A stretch of DNA of 33,671 nt from Clostridiales bacterium (GTDB lineage Bacteria > Bacillota > Clostridia > TANB77 > CAG-508), in the NCBI GenBank assembly GCA_004553715.1, contig SFKP01000024.1:1-33671 (forward strand), in the 5' to 3' direction. Made by a program: the position numbers and the translations under genes. The notes under the pieces were generated by a model that was not told the DNA's origin, did not search any database, and saw only the letters and a list, made by a program, of their open reading frames with translations. Shown here piece after piece: positions 17,844 through 25,776 of this stretch (positions are counted from its first letter, which is position 1; each line of letters begins with the position of its first letter).

Positions 17844-18720
17844 TCAATTTGAAATTTTGACGACAATTGAAAGGGAAAAAACAAAACTATCACAAAGGAA
17901 TTTAGCAGAATTATCAAATTTGTCACTAGGTACGGTGAATAAAGTTGTAACAGATTTATTAAATGAAAATTTGATAAATGAAGATAATATGATTACAGAT
18001 AAAGGATTGAAGTCATTAGAGCCATACAGAGTAAAAAGAGCAATATTTTTAGCTGCAGGATTTGGCTCAAGAATGGTACCTATTACACTAAATACTCCAA
18101 AACCATTAGTATTAGTAAATGGTAAAAGAATAATAGAAACCTTGCTAGATGCAGTAGTAAAATCTGAAATTCCAGAAATAGTTATTGTTACTGGTTATTT
18201 AGGAGAACAATTTGAAGTTTTATTAAAGAAATATCCTAATATTAAAATTATAGAAAATAAAAATTATAATGAAGCAAATAACATTTCTTCAGCATTTTTG
18301 ATAAAAGATTTATTATCAAACAGTTATGTTTTGGAATCAGATTTAATTTTATATAATTCTAATTTAGTAAGAAAATATGAATACAATACTAACTTTTTAG
18401 GGAAATATGTTGATGTTACAGATGATTGGTGCTTCGAAACAAAAAATGGGATAATAACAAAGCAAAAAGTAGGAGGATATAATTGCTATCAAATGTATGG
18501 CATATCTTATTATACTGCAAAAGATGGAAAACAACTTAGCAAAGATATAGAAAAAGTGTATAATATGCCAGGAGGTAAAGAAAGATATTGGGATCAAGTT
18601 CCGCTAGATATTTGCAAAGCAAATTATAAAGTAAATGTGAGGGAATGCAAAGAAAACGATATTATAGAAATAGATACATTTAATGAATTGAAAAAGATAG
18701 ACCCAATTTATGATGTATAA
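17827..18720 (+). CDS. HTH-nucleotidyltransferase fusion, LicC/PntC-like cytidylyltransferase
   Basis: Residues about 1-68 form a MarR-like winged helix (LTTIEREKTKLSQRNLAELS, then a recognition-helix-like SLGTVNKVV). Residues 70-297 are a nucleotidyltransferase with LAAGFGSRM at 75-83, TPKPL at 90-94, DDWCFETKNG and MPGGKERYWDQVPLD. This class makes CDP-choline from phosphocholine (LicC) or CMP-activated 2-aminoethylphosphonate (PntC); the DDWCFE and GGKERYWDQ features fit either. The product would feed the LicD transferase at 8992. The HTH suggests the enzyme regulates transcription, perhaps of this operon. It overlaps the permease gene by 17 bases, with AAAGGAGC as ribosome site. Confidence 0.85.
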   Translation: MELTYNQFEILTTIEREKTKLSQRNLAELSNLSLGTVNKVVTDLLNENLINEDNMITDKGLKSLEPYRVKRAIFLAAGFGSRMVPITLNTPKPLVLVNGKRIIETLLDAVVKSEIPEIVIVTGYLGEQFEVLLKKYPNIKIIENKNYNEANNISSAFLIKDLLSNSYVLESDLILYNSNLVRKYEYNTNFLGKYVDVTDDWCFETKNGIITKQKVGGYNCYQMYGISYYTAKDGKQLSKDIEKVYNMPGGKERYWDQVPLDICKANYKVNVRECKENDIIEIDTFNELKKIDPIYDV

Positions 18721-18722
18721 CA

Positions 18723-18872
18723 GAAAGTGGTGCAAGAAAAAGAGCTCCAAAAATATTTAGAAAATTACATTTAGAATGGTTATATTGATTATTAAAAAAA
18801 CCAAAAAGAATAAAAAGATTTTTTAATAGTAATACAAAATATTTATTGAAAATAAAAAGATTAAGCAAATAG
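18723..18872 (+). pseudogene. Remnant of a WecG/TagA/CpsF-family glycosyltransferase (C-terminal tail only)
   Basis: One frame reads ESGARKRAPKIFRKLHLEWL, then Y, TGA, and LLKKPKRIKRFFNSNTKYLL to a TAG. This is the characteristic C-terminal tail of WecG/TagA enzymes (RAPK ... LEWLYRLxxxPxRxxR), with the TGA sitting where Arg is expected (CGA to TGA). No start codon, ribosome site or upstream domain is present: the frame begins 3 bases after the cytidylyltransferase stop. WecG/TagA proteins add ManNAc or ManNAcA to lipid-linked GlcNAc, the step that follows a TagO/WecA initiator. Confidence 0.7.
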
Positions 18873-18910
18873 TATTAAAATATAATAATAGATGATTCAA
18901 GGAGTAATAT

Positions 18911-20722
18911 ATGAAATTCTTAAAACCCAATAGCAAAAAAATAATAATTAAGATGTTAATATTAATAGCAATTTCAGTGCTTTTAACAATGCTAAGTTTT
19001 TGCTTTACTAATACTAATTTAAATATTATTATGTATAGAACATATTTTGAACCAAAGTTGTTTTTCTTAAATTTTTTACCAATACTTTTAATAATTTTAC
19101 TGTTATATTTTATTAGCAAAAGAGTTCACATTTCGTTTTTAATAACAAGTTTACTAATTATTGTTTTAGGTGTTGCTAATCAAACTAAAATAACTTATCG
19201 TGATGACATAGTAAAATTCCAGGATCTTTTTATTATAAAAGAGGCATTTATAATGGCTCAAAGATATAGTATTGTTATAAAAAAATATACTATTTTAGCT
19301 ATAATTCTTATGATACCCACAGTTATAATATTAAAAAAATATATACCAAAGATGATAATAAATATAAAGAAACAAATTGTAGCTATTTTATTAATTATAG
19401 TTTTAATGCTATGTTTGTATAAATTTATATTGACAGATGCTACCATATACAATTCAGTGGGAGATACAAGTTTAATAAATATTTGGATTACCACAAGGCA
19501 GTACCAAATAAGAGGTCTAGTGTATCCATTTATATATACTATTGAAGATGGCAAATATGAAGCTCCAAAAGGTTATAATGAAAATGAAGCCAAAAGTGCA
19601 TTAGAACGATATACCTATGAAAATATAGATGAAAATAAAAAAGTAAATGTTATAGCAATTATGCTAGAAGCATATAATGATTTTTCAAAATTTAATGCAA
19701 TAGATTTTAATGAAGATATTTATAAAAATTTCCATGATATTCAAGAAAAATCTATAAGTGGTAATCTACTGACTACTATTTTCGGGGGAGGAACGGTTGT
19801 TACAGAAAGAAACTTTATAACAGGTTTTGATATTCATCCTACCTATAGAAAAGCAACAAATTCTTATGTATGGTATTTTAAAGAACAAGGATATCGTACA
19901 GAAGCTATGCATCCTATGTATGGAGCATTTTATAATAGAGCAAGTATTAATCCCAATTTAGGATTCGATAATTATTTTTATTATGAAAATAAATTTGCTG
20001 ATATACAATCAGATTTTATGCAAGATTATGATTTTTTTGATTATATTATTGAAGGATATAATAATGCTAAATCTGACAACATTCCATATTTTAATTTTTC
20101 AGTAACTTATCAAAATCATGGTCCATATTATGATAAAAGTTATATAGGTAAAGAATATTTTTTTGACAATAATAATTATGATGAAGATATATATAATATG
20201 TTAAATGAATATTTTTATGGAATAAAAAAGACTGATAAAGCTTTAAAAAAACTAATAGATTATTTCGAAGGTGAAGAAGAACCGGTAATAGTAATACTAT
20301 TTGGAGATCATAATCCATATCTTGGAGAAAATAATTTGGGATATGAGCAAATAGGAATAAATTTGGATTTATCTACAATTGAAGGATTTGAAAACTATTA
20401 TGAAATTCCATATATAATATATGCAAATGAGACTGCTAAAGAAGTTTTTGATAAAGAGTTTATAGGAGAAGGCGAAACTATTAGTCCAATCTTCTTAATG
20501 AATCAATTTTTCGATTATGTGGGATTAAAAGGTAATAACTATATGCAATATATGAGTGATTTAAAAAGTCATGTTGATGTAATTAGTGATACTTTTTATA
20601 AAGAAAATGATGAGTTTATAAATAAAAATGATAGTATATACCAAGATATGATAGATGAATATAAAAATGTAAATTATTATTACAGTAAAAATTTTATTAG
20701 AAAGGTAAATAAAAATGATTAA
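18911..20722 (+). CDS. LtaS-like sulfatase-fold phospho-group transferase, membrane protein
   Basis: This 603-residue protein has about five N-terminal hydrophobic segments (to about residue 180) and a large extracellular sulfatase-fold domain, the layout of lipoteichoic acid synthases and related phosphoglycerol or phosphoethanolamine transferases. The metal and active-site patterns are visible: AIMLEAYNDF, GGGTVVTERNFITG (with the candidate catalytic Thr), NHGPYY and FGDHNPYLGE. Start ATG 18911 is preceded by AGGAG. Its place after the LicC/PntC-like enzyme suggests surface-polymer phospho-substitution, but LTA backbone synthesis is also possible. Confidence 0.83.
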   Translation: MKFLKPNSKKIIIKMLILIAISVLLTMLSFCFTNTNLNIIMYRTYFEPKLFFLNFLPILLIILLLYFISKRVHISFLITSLLIIVLGVANQTKITYRDDIVKFQDLFIIKEAFIMAQRYSIVIKKYTILAIILMIPTVIILKKYIPKMIINIKKQIVAILLIIVLMLCLYKFILTDATIYNSVGDTSLINIWITTRQYQIRGLVYPFIYTIEDGKYEAPKGYNENEAKSALERYTYENIDENKKVNVIAIMLEAYNDFSKFNAIDFNEDIYKNFHDIQEKSISGNLLTTIFGGGTVVTERNFITGFDIHPTYRKATNSYVWYFKEQGYRTEAMHPMYGAFYNRASINPNLGFDNYFYYENKFADIQSDFMQDYDFFDYIIEGYNNAKSDNIPYFNFSVTYQNHGPYYDKSYIGKEYFFDNNNYDEDIYNMLNEYFYGIKKTDKALKKLIDYFEGEEEPVIVILFGDHNPYLGENNLGYEQIGINLDLSTIEGFENYYEIPYIIYANETAKEVFDKEFIGEGETISPIFLMNQFFDYVGLKGNNYMQYMSDLKSHVDVISDTFYKENDEFINKNDSIYQDMIDEYKNVNYYYSKNFIRKVNKND

Positions 20723-20775
20723 TGACTATATTTGGGACAAGACCAGATATAGAAAGGTATTCAAAAACACTTTAA
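20722..20775 (+). pseudogene. Possible remnant of a UDP-GlcNAc 2-epimerase N-terminus
   Basis: A 17-codon frame reads MTIFGTRPDIERYSKTL and ends in TAA. The opening MTIFGTRP is the typical start of non-hydrolysing UDP-GlcNAc 2-epimerases (MnaA/WecB); the rest does not continue convincingly. There is no ribosome site. It pairs logically with the WecG/TagA remnant upstream, since the epimerase makes the ManNAc donor. It is very short, and chance similarity cannot be excluded. Confidence 0.3.
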
Positions 20776-20797
20776 TAAGGAAAAGATGTGATTATAA

Positions 20798-21127
20798 ATG
20801 GAAAAAATAAAAAGTTTATATGAAAAATATAGAGAAATAATTAATTATTTAATTTTTGGGGTATTAACTACCATTGTTAATATTGGGACAAAATATGCTT
20901 TGCTTTTTACAATTTTTGATGCAAAAAATGCTGTAGAACTACAATTAGCAATTATTATATCATGGATTTTAGCGGTTTTATTTGCATATATTACAAATAG
21001 AAAATTTGTATTTGAAAGTAAAAATAAAAATAAAATAAAAGAGTTGATTAGTTTACTAACTCAAATATTAGTTGTTGTAGGAAATTATATATTAAGTAAA
21101 ATTTTTGTGTTTAAAAAGGTAGATTAA
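20798..21127 (+). CDS. GtrA-family membrane protein, apparently shortened internally
   Basis: GtrA-family proteins are small four-helix membrane proteins thought to help move lipid-linked sugars across the membrane. The N-terminal half (EIINYLIFGVLTTIVNIGTK, then IISWILAVLFAYITNRKFVF) and the end (GNYILSKIFVFKK) are clear family hallmarks. The product has only 109 residues, against about 130-145 in relatives recalled. ISLLTQ joins directly to ILVVVGNYILS, so roughly one membrane segment (the third) seems absent without loss of frame. The ribosome site is weak. Either it is an internally deleted allele or a naturally short member. Confidence 0.75.
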   Translation: MEKIKSLYEKYREIINYLIFGVLTTIVNIGTKYALLFTIFDAKNAVELQLAIIISWILAVLFAYITNRKFVFESKNKNKIKELISLLTQILVVVGNYILSKIFVFKKVD

Positions 21128-21255
21128 CAATTTACTAAACACAATTTGTTTAACAATATAAATGGGGTTTATTTTATAATATATCTTTTTTACAATATTT
21201 TAAGAACAACAATTTAAATTATATGATTTTTAGATTAGATAAAGGGGGAAGTAAT

Positions 21256-23586
21256 ATGGAAAAAACTAATATATTATGGACACAAGAACCATATATAGGA
21301 GCATTAAAGCTAGTAGTAGAAAATGCATATTTTTTAAGAAGAGCAGCACAAAAGGGAATGCATAGTGAAGAGAAAATTGATAATTCACATATAATTAGCA
21401 GGGAGGAACACATGAGAATGGTATCAGAATTTTCTAGACAAGTTGCATCGAGGTTAAATTTAAATGCTGAATTATTATATGTTGCTATGCTTATGCATGA
21501 TGCGGGTCATCCTTTCTCAACACATGAAGGAGAAGGAATAATTTCTAGTTATGCACAAGTAATGCATGTACAATTTTATCATCACAATTCTAAGGGCTTG
21601 GAGGTAATTGAACAAGAGGAAATTCTAGATAATGCCATCGGAATATTAAAGATGAATCATAAAGAATTAATAACTCCTAATGTAGAAAAAAAATTAAGAG
21701 GAGAATGGCCTGAGTTTCTTGATATTGTTATATCTCATGATGGGGAGATAGGACAACAAGAGCTAGTTGACGAAGTTAATGAAAGAATAAAAAATGATTA
21801 TAAAAAACAAAAAATAACAGATGAATATGTATATGATAAGGCAATGAATGCAAACGCTAGAAATCAATATAAGGCAAAACCAGGAAATACGGAAGGTCAG
21901 CTGGGGAAATTACTTGATACTGTTGCATATTTAGGAACAGATATACAAGATGCATTTAGAGAGCTACATTTGGCGGATTTTGACGATGACTATTTAGAGA
22001 TTATTGGAAAGATATATTTGATTAAAACAGAAGGACCAGAAGGGCTAAAAAGAGTTCCTGCAAGAGAACAAAGAATTGATATAGCTAATAAATATATAAC
22101 AGAGATACAAAAAAATAAAGTAATGGAAACGGAAAAAGATTCTTCTACTTCAGAAAATAAAGAACTAATAGATTGGTCTTCTGAAATTGTAATTATAATA
22201 AAAAAACAAATGAGCAAAAATCCAAAAATGACAAATGAAGAAATAGAACAAATAATTGAAGAAGGAATTGCAAAATACGAAGAAAGAAGCAGTAAAAGAA
22301 TTACATATAAAGATGTCGGAGTACATAACGCCCAAAGGAAGAAGATAAAACAATTTGTAAAAAACATGATTAAACCAAGTAATGAAACAGTTTCATTTTT
22401 AACACAAAGCATGCAGTCATTTCTCTTAGAAGATATTATAAGTACAACTCAAAAAAAAGGAACGCCAACTTGGTCAGATGAAGTGGGGCAAATAGTGGCT
22501 GATTTAAAATTAAAAAATTTAAATACATTTGTTTTATTTGCAAGAAATAGGTATCAAACAGAAATTTCGCCTAAAATCTTTTCGAAAATGGTGGATACTT
22601 TTTCTAAAAATCTTTATATTTCAGGTGTTGTAAGAAATAAAATGTTTGAGCTACAATATCTATACGATACATACCAATTAGCAAGTGAAGAAGAAAAAAG
22701 AAAAATGGAAGATGAACATCCAGAACTTAAATATTTAGAAGAGAAAGCAAGAGAGAGCTTAGAATTAAGACATACAGAACAAAAGGATTATTTACATCTA
22801 AAACATTTAAATGAAGAAGAAATGGAAAGATATCCAGAAGAAAAATTGACTTTAGCAGAAGAACGCAGAGGCAAAACTGCAGAACAATATATTAGAAAAG
22901 TATTTGCAGGGGAAATAACAAATTTATTAGATATTACTAAAGAGAGATACTTAGAAGCGAAAGAAGCAGTAGATAAATTAGGAAATAAAAAAAATAAGAC
23001 ATACTCTGAGTGGAGAAACTATAACAGAAATTGTAGAATAATTGAAGATTATGAAAGAATAAATAATTCAACTTTAGATGCTAGGATACAAGAGGAAAGT
23101 CGTACAACAGGGAACATGATAACTTATATAGGGGAAAAAGGAGCAAGTTTTGTAAAACAATATATGTATACTTTTAATGCTGTGGAAACAAGAGTTAGAG
23201 ATCTCATAGAAAGAGCCTTAAAAGGAACAGGAAAAAAGAATCCTTTTTATGAAGACAAAATACAAGAGCAGTTAGCTTGGATAAGAGAAGATTTTGCAAA
23301 AAAATATTCTGAGATGACAAAAGAAAATATTGAACAATATATAGTAGAACAAGTTGAGAGAGAAAGAAGTATGATGGAATACAAGATGTGTGTACAATAT
23401 GCAATGAATTATATGGCGGGCATGTCAGATAAAACTATTCAAAATATAGCTATTGAAATGGGATTTATAACTCGTGAGCAAATAGAAAAAGCATGTAAAG
23501 AATCTGGAAGCATTAGTGAAAAAGCAAGGGAATTAAGTGTCAATTTGCAAGCAAAACGAATTCCAGAACCAGAAGAAGAGAGATAA
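21256..23586 (+). CDS. Large HD-domain phosphohydrolase, dGTPase-like
   Basis: A 776-residue soluble protein. Its N-terminal third carries an HD metal site like that of deoxynucleotide triphosphohydrolases: REEHMRM with His52, MHDAGHPFSTHEGE with His81-Asp82, and a downstream ISHDGE (where dGTPases keep further metal residues). The remaining two thirds are charged and largely helical, without a domain I recognise. The likely role is hydrolysis of dNTPs or related nucleotides, with the substrate unverified. Start ATG 21256 follows AAAGGGGGAAG; an ORF from 21223 adds eleven residues without a ribosome site. It is alone between the GtrA gene and a bidirectional terminator. Confidence 0.78.
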   Translation: MEKTNILWTQEPYIGALKLVVENAYFLRRAAQKGMHSEEKIDNSHIISREEHMRMVSEFSRQVASRLNLNAELLYVAMLMHDAGHPFSTHEGEGIISSYAQVMHVQFYHHNSKGLEVIEQEEILDNAIGILKMNHKELITPNVEKKLRGEWPEFLDIVISHDGEIGQQELVDEVNERIKNDYKKQKITDEYVYDKAMNANARNQYKAKPGNTEGQLGKLLDTVAYLGTDIQDAFRELHLADFDDDYLEIIGKIYLIKTEGPEGLKRVPAREQRIDIANKYITEIQKNKVMETEKDSSTSENKELIDWSSEIVIIIKKQMSKNPKMTNEEIEQIIEEGIAKYEERSSKRITYKDVGVHNAQRKKIKQFVKNMIKPSNETVSFLTQSMQSFLLEDIISTTQKKGTPTWSDEVGQIVADLKLKNLNTFVLFARNRYQTEISPKIFSKMVDTFSKNLYISGVVRNKMFELQYLYDTYQLASEEEKRKMEDEHPELKYLEEKARESLELRHTEQKDYLHLKHLNEEEMERYPEEKLTLAEERRGKTAEQYIRKVFAGEITNLLDITKERYLEAKEAVDKLGNKKNKTYSEWRNYNRNCRIIEDYERINNSTLDARIQEESRTTGNMITYIGEKGASFVKQYMYTFNAVETRVRDLIERALKGTGKKNPFYEDKIQEQLAWIREDFAKKYSEMTKENIEQYIVEQVERERSMMEYKMCVQYAMNYMAGMSDKTIQNIAIEMGFITREQIEKACKESGSISEKARELSVNLQAKRIPEPEEER

Positions 23587-23609
23587 TCAAAAAATCTTTG
23601 AATTCATAT

Positions 23610-23642
23610 AAAAAAGCTTAGATAAAAATCCTAAGCTTTTTT
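23610..23642. terminator. Bidirectional rho-independent terminator between the HD gene and ypeB
   Basis: An inverted repeat AAAAAGCTTAG / CTAAGCTTTTT with a 9-base loop, flanked by A and T runs, lies between two converging genes and can serve both. Confidence 0.88.
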
Positions 23643-23657
23643 ACTTTACATTATGTG

Positions 23658-25031
23658 TTACTGCGTTAAAATTCCATTTGGGGTATTTATTATTACTAAG
23701 ATGTTTTCTTCTTTACCAGTATCACAATTTATATATACTAAAAAGTCTGTATTATCAACTTTACCTTTAAATTCATAGCATAGTATTTCTGTTTTCCATT
23801 CTGTTGGTATGATTGCCATGCCAGAAGAGGTTATTTCTAAATTTTTATTTAATTTTCCTTTTGCCTCTTCTAAAGTAATCTTTGGAGTATTAATGCTTCT
23901 TACAGTATGGTTATTTAAATATCCTGTTGTTTCAAATCCTAAAATTTCTCCATTATCTAAAGCAAGCTTTAATTTAATAAGATCTGGATATATAGTTACA
24001 TCATCCTGTGTATAAGCATAATTTATAGTAATTGCTCCACCTTGTTTTAAATAATATGTTGATTTCATATTATCAATTCCACGTGATTGTAAAAATTCTA
24101 GTCCTATTTTATCTGCATCTTCAAATGAAAGAGTTTCGGCTGTTATATCTCTATTGTAGTTCATTAAAACAATATGACCACCTTTTTTAGAAACAGAAAT
24201 ATTCGCAGGATTATCTGGGTTTCCATCTTTGATTGATACAGAAAATTCGTATACAGGGATATTTCCATTTTCAATTAATCCTAATGAGTTTATCTTTACA
24301 ATTCTGTTTTTCCCAATAAAGTTATTTATAACTTCTTCAGCCTTTTTTTCATCAATTTCTTCCCCAGTTAAGCCTTTTTTTTCGGCACTTTCAATATGCT
24401 CAGAATAAGCACCATCATAAATTAAGCCTTCATATTCGCCAAAATTACTATCTAAATTGCTAAAACTACTTGTAGAAAGATTATCTACTTGTTGAGCAAA
24501 AGATAAATCTGTATCTTTTGTAAGTTCCTTCCACGAAATTCTACCATTATACATATCTTCTGATAGCTGATTCAAAATATTAGTTAAGTCCTGACTATAT
24601 GTGTAAAGAGTAGTTAAATTATCTAGTTCTTCATCAGTCAAATCTTCACCATTAATATTTTTATGAGACAACGAATAGCTATATTCACTTACTTGATTTA
24701 AAAATTTTGCAGTCTGTGATAACTCATTGGAAGATATAGGGAGTTGAGATAAATATACTTGAGCCAAATTTGCTTCTCTCCAAACATGCATTAAGGTTTC
24801 TGCTTCATTTTCATTAGAGCCTGATATGATAGATTTCGCAAGATAATTTTTTACATTTTGCATATAATCAATAAGTTCATAAAAAGCTAAGTTATACTGA
24901 TTTTGAACAGCGATAGTATGGTTTTGTTTTTCTTTATACCAAAAACCACCAAAAACAATAGAAATTATAATAAGTATTAATAAAATTCCATATATATAAT
25001 TTTCTTTTAAAGTTTTAATAAAATTTTGCAT
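23658..25031 (-). CDS. ypeB: YpeB, spore germination protein
   Basis: YpeB is a spore inner-membrane/cortex protein that stabilises and localises the cortex-lytic enzyme SleB until germination. The 457 residues show one N-terminal membrane segment (YIYGILLILIIISIVFGGFW), a helical middle region and C-terminal PepSY-type repeats (IVLMNYNRDITAETLSFEDA and a similar later repeat). The start at 25031 has GGAGG 5 bases upstream; upstream in-frame codons to 25070 lie inside sleB and have no ribosome site. It lies 13 bases after sleB, the standard gene pair. This places the organism among endospore formers. Confidence 0.9.
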   Translation of the reverse strand: MQNFIKTLKENYIYGILLILIIISIVFGGFWYKEKQNHTIAVQNQYNLAFYELIDYMQNVKNYLAKSIISGSNENEAETLMHVWREANLAQVYLSQLPISSNELSQTAKFLNQVSEYSYSLSHKNINGEDLTDEELDNLTTLYTYSQDLTNILNQLSEDMYNGRISWKELTKDTDLSFAQQVDNLSTSSFSNLDSNFGEYEGLIYDGAYSEHIESAEKKGLTGEEIDEKKAEEVINNFIGKNRIVKINSLGLIENGNIPVYEFSVSIKDGNPDNPANISVSKKGGHIVLMNYNRDITAETLSFEDADKIGLEFLQSRGIDNMKSTYYLKQGGAITINYAYTQDDVTIYPDLIKLKLALDNGEILGFETTGYLNNHTVRSINTPKITLEEAKGKLNKNLEITSSGMAIIPTEWKTEILCYEFKGKVDNTDFLVYINCDTGKEENILVIINTPNGILTQ

Positions 25032-25044
25032 GATATCCTCCATA

Positions 25045-25504
25045 TTATTTACAAAAGTGATGTTTACCAATAGTTCTAACTATTGTTTTAGACCAAATCC
25101 ATTTATTTGTTGCAGTATTTGGATTGAAGTAATAAATACACCCATAGGTTGGGTCCCAACCGTTTAAAGCATCCTGTGCAGCTTTATATACAGTAGAAGA
25201 TTCTGATATAGGTACATTAATTTGACCATCAGATACAGCTGTAAAGGCACCTGGTTGATATATTACACCTGCAATAGTATTTGGAAAATCTGAATGTTTT
25301 ACTCTGTTTAAAATAACTGCACCCACAGCAACTTGCCCTTCATAGCTTTCTCCACGAGCTTCACCGGTTTATTGCTCTTGCAAGAAGCTGTATATCTGAT
25401 GTACTGCTACTATTTGATGCAGCATTTGTTTTGTTTAAAAAAATCCATACAAATATAAATATTGTTGTGATTAATAATCCAATAATTATTAGTTTTTTTT
25501 TCAT
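25045..25504 (-). CDS. sleB: SleB, spore cortex-lytic enzyme, requiring a +1 frameshift at CGG
   Basis: SleB cuts cortex peptidoglycan during germination. ATG 25504, behind GAGG, starts a signal segment (KKKLIIIGLLITTIFIFVW), a short linker and SDIQLLARAIN (46 residues). The next zero-frame codon is CGG (25366-25364), followed at once by TGA. Skipping the C gives GEARGESYEGQVAVGAVILN, the family core with the catalytic Glu at about residue 48, and the frame stays open to LNGWDPTYGCIYYFNP and the end (152 residues, a compact SleB without a separate peptidoglycan-binding domain). Without the shift the product stops before any catalytic residue. Partner ypeB follows and is intact. Confidence 0.85.
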
Positions 25505-25776
25505 TTTTAATCCTCAATTCATAAATTTTATATACTAGTTAATGCTTTTTAGATACAGTAGCTTATTACGGGAAGTATTCGAACTTAAAGAGAAAAATGG
25601 ACTATATCCCATAAGATGGAGCAGATCTAAAGGCGATGCTATTAATTAGTAATATTATTTTACCTATTTTTCCAAAATATATACTTTTTTTTAGTGAAAT
25701 ATGGTATAATTTTAAAAATCAATAAAAAATTTTAATTCATTTGATATAAAATTCAATTTCAAAGGATGGTTCGCTT
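25505..25776. other. Intergenic region between sleB and the UgtP-like gene
   Basis: 272 bases without a supported gene. The right end holds the promoter of the glycosyltransferase. At 25542-25649 an ATG-to-TAG frame of 36 codons has no ribosome site; the opposite strand also has a short open stretch, and base composition looks less AT-rich than its surroundings. The segment around 25555-25645 contains small inverted repeats such as ATGG ... CCAT. It could be a decayed gene fragment or a structured RNA; I cannot identify it. No obvious sigma-G box was found before sleB. Confidence 0.5.
25702..25710 (+). promoter_or_regulatory. Extended -10 promoter for the UgtP-like gene
   Basis: TGGTATAAT is a perfect extended -10 (TGn plus TATAAT). 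No good -35 lies 16-18 bases upstream, which is common for extended -10 promoters. The leader to the start codon would be about 60 bases. Confidence 0.6.

Noticed and set aside
20715..20807. 30-residue frame MINDYIWDKTRYRKVF... between the LtaS-like and gtrA genes
   Set aside because: No ribosome site, overlaps both flanking genes, composition not convincing; the alternative frame with MTIFGTRP is a better, still weak, explanation.
21134..21180. TAAACA/TGTTTA hairpin and TATAAT between gtrA and the HD gene
   Set aside because: No T-run after the stem, and no -35 at a workable distance; too weak to list as a terminator or promoter.
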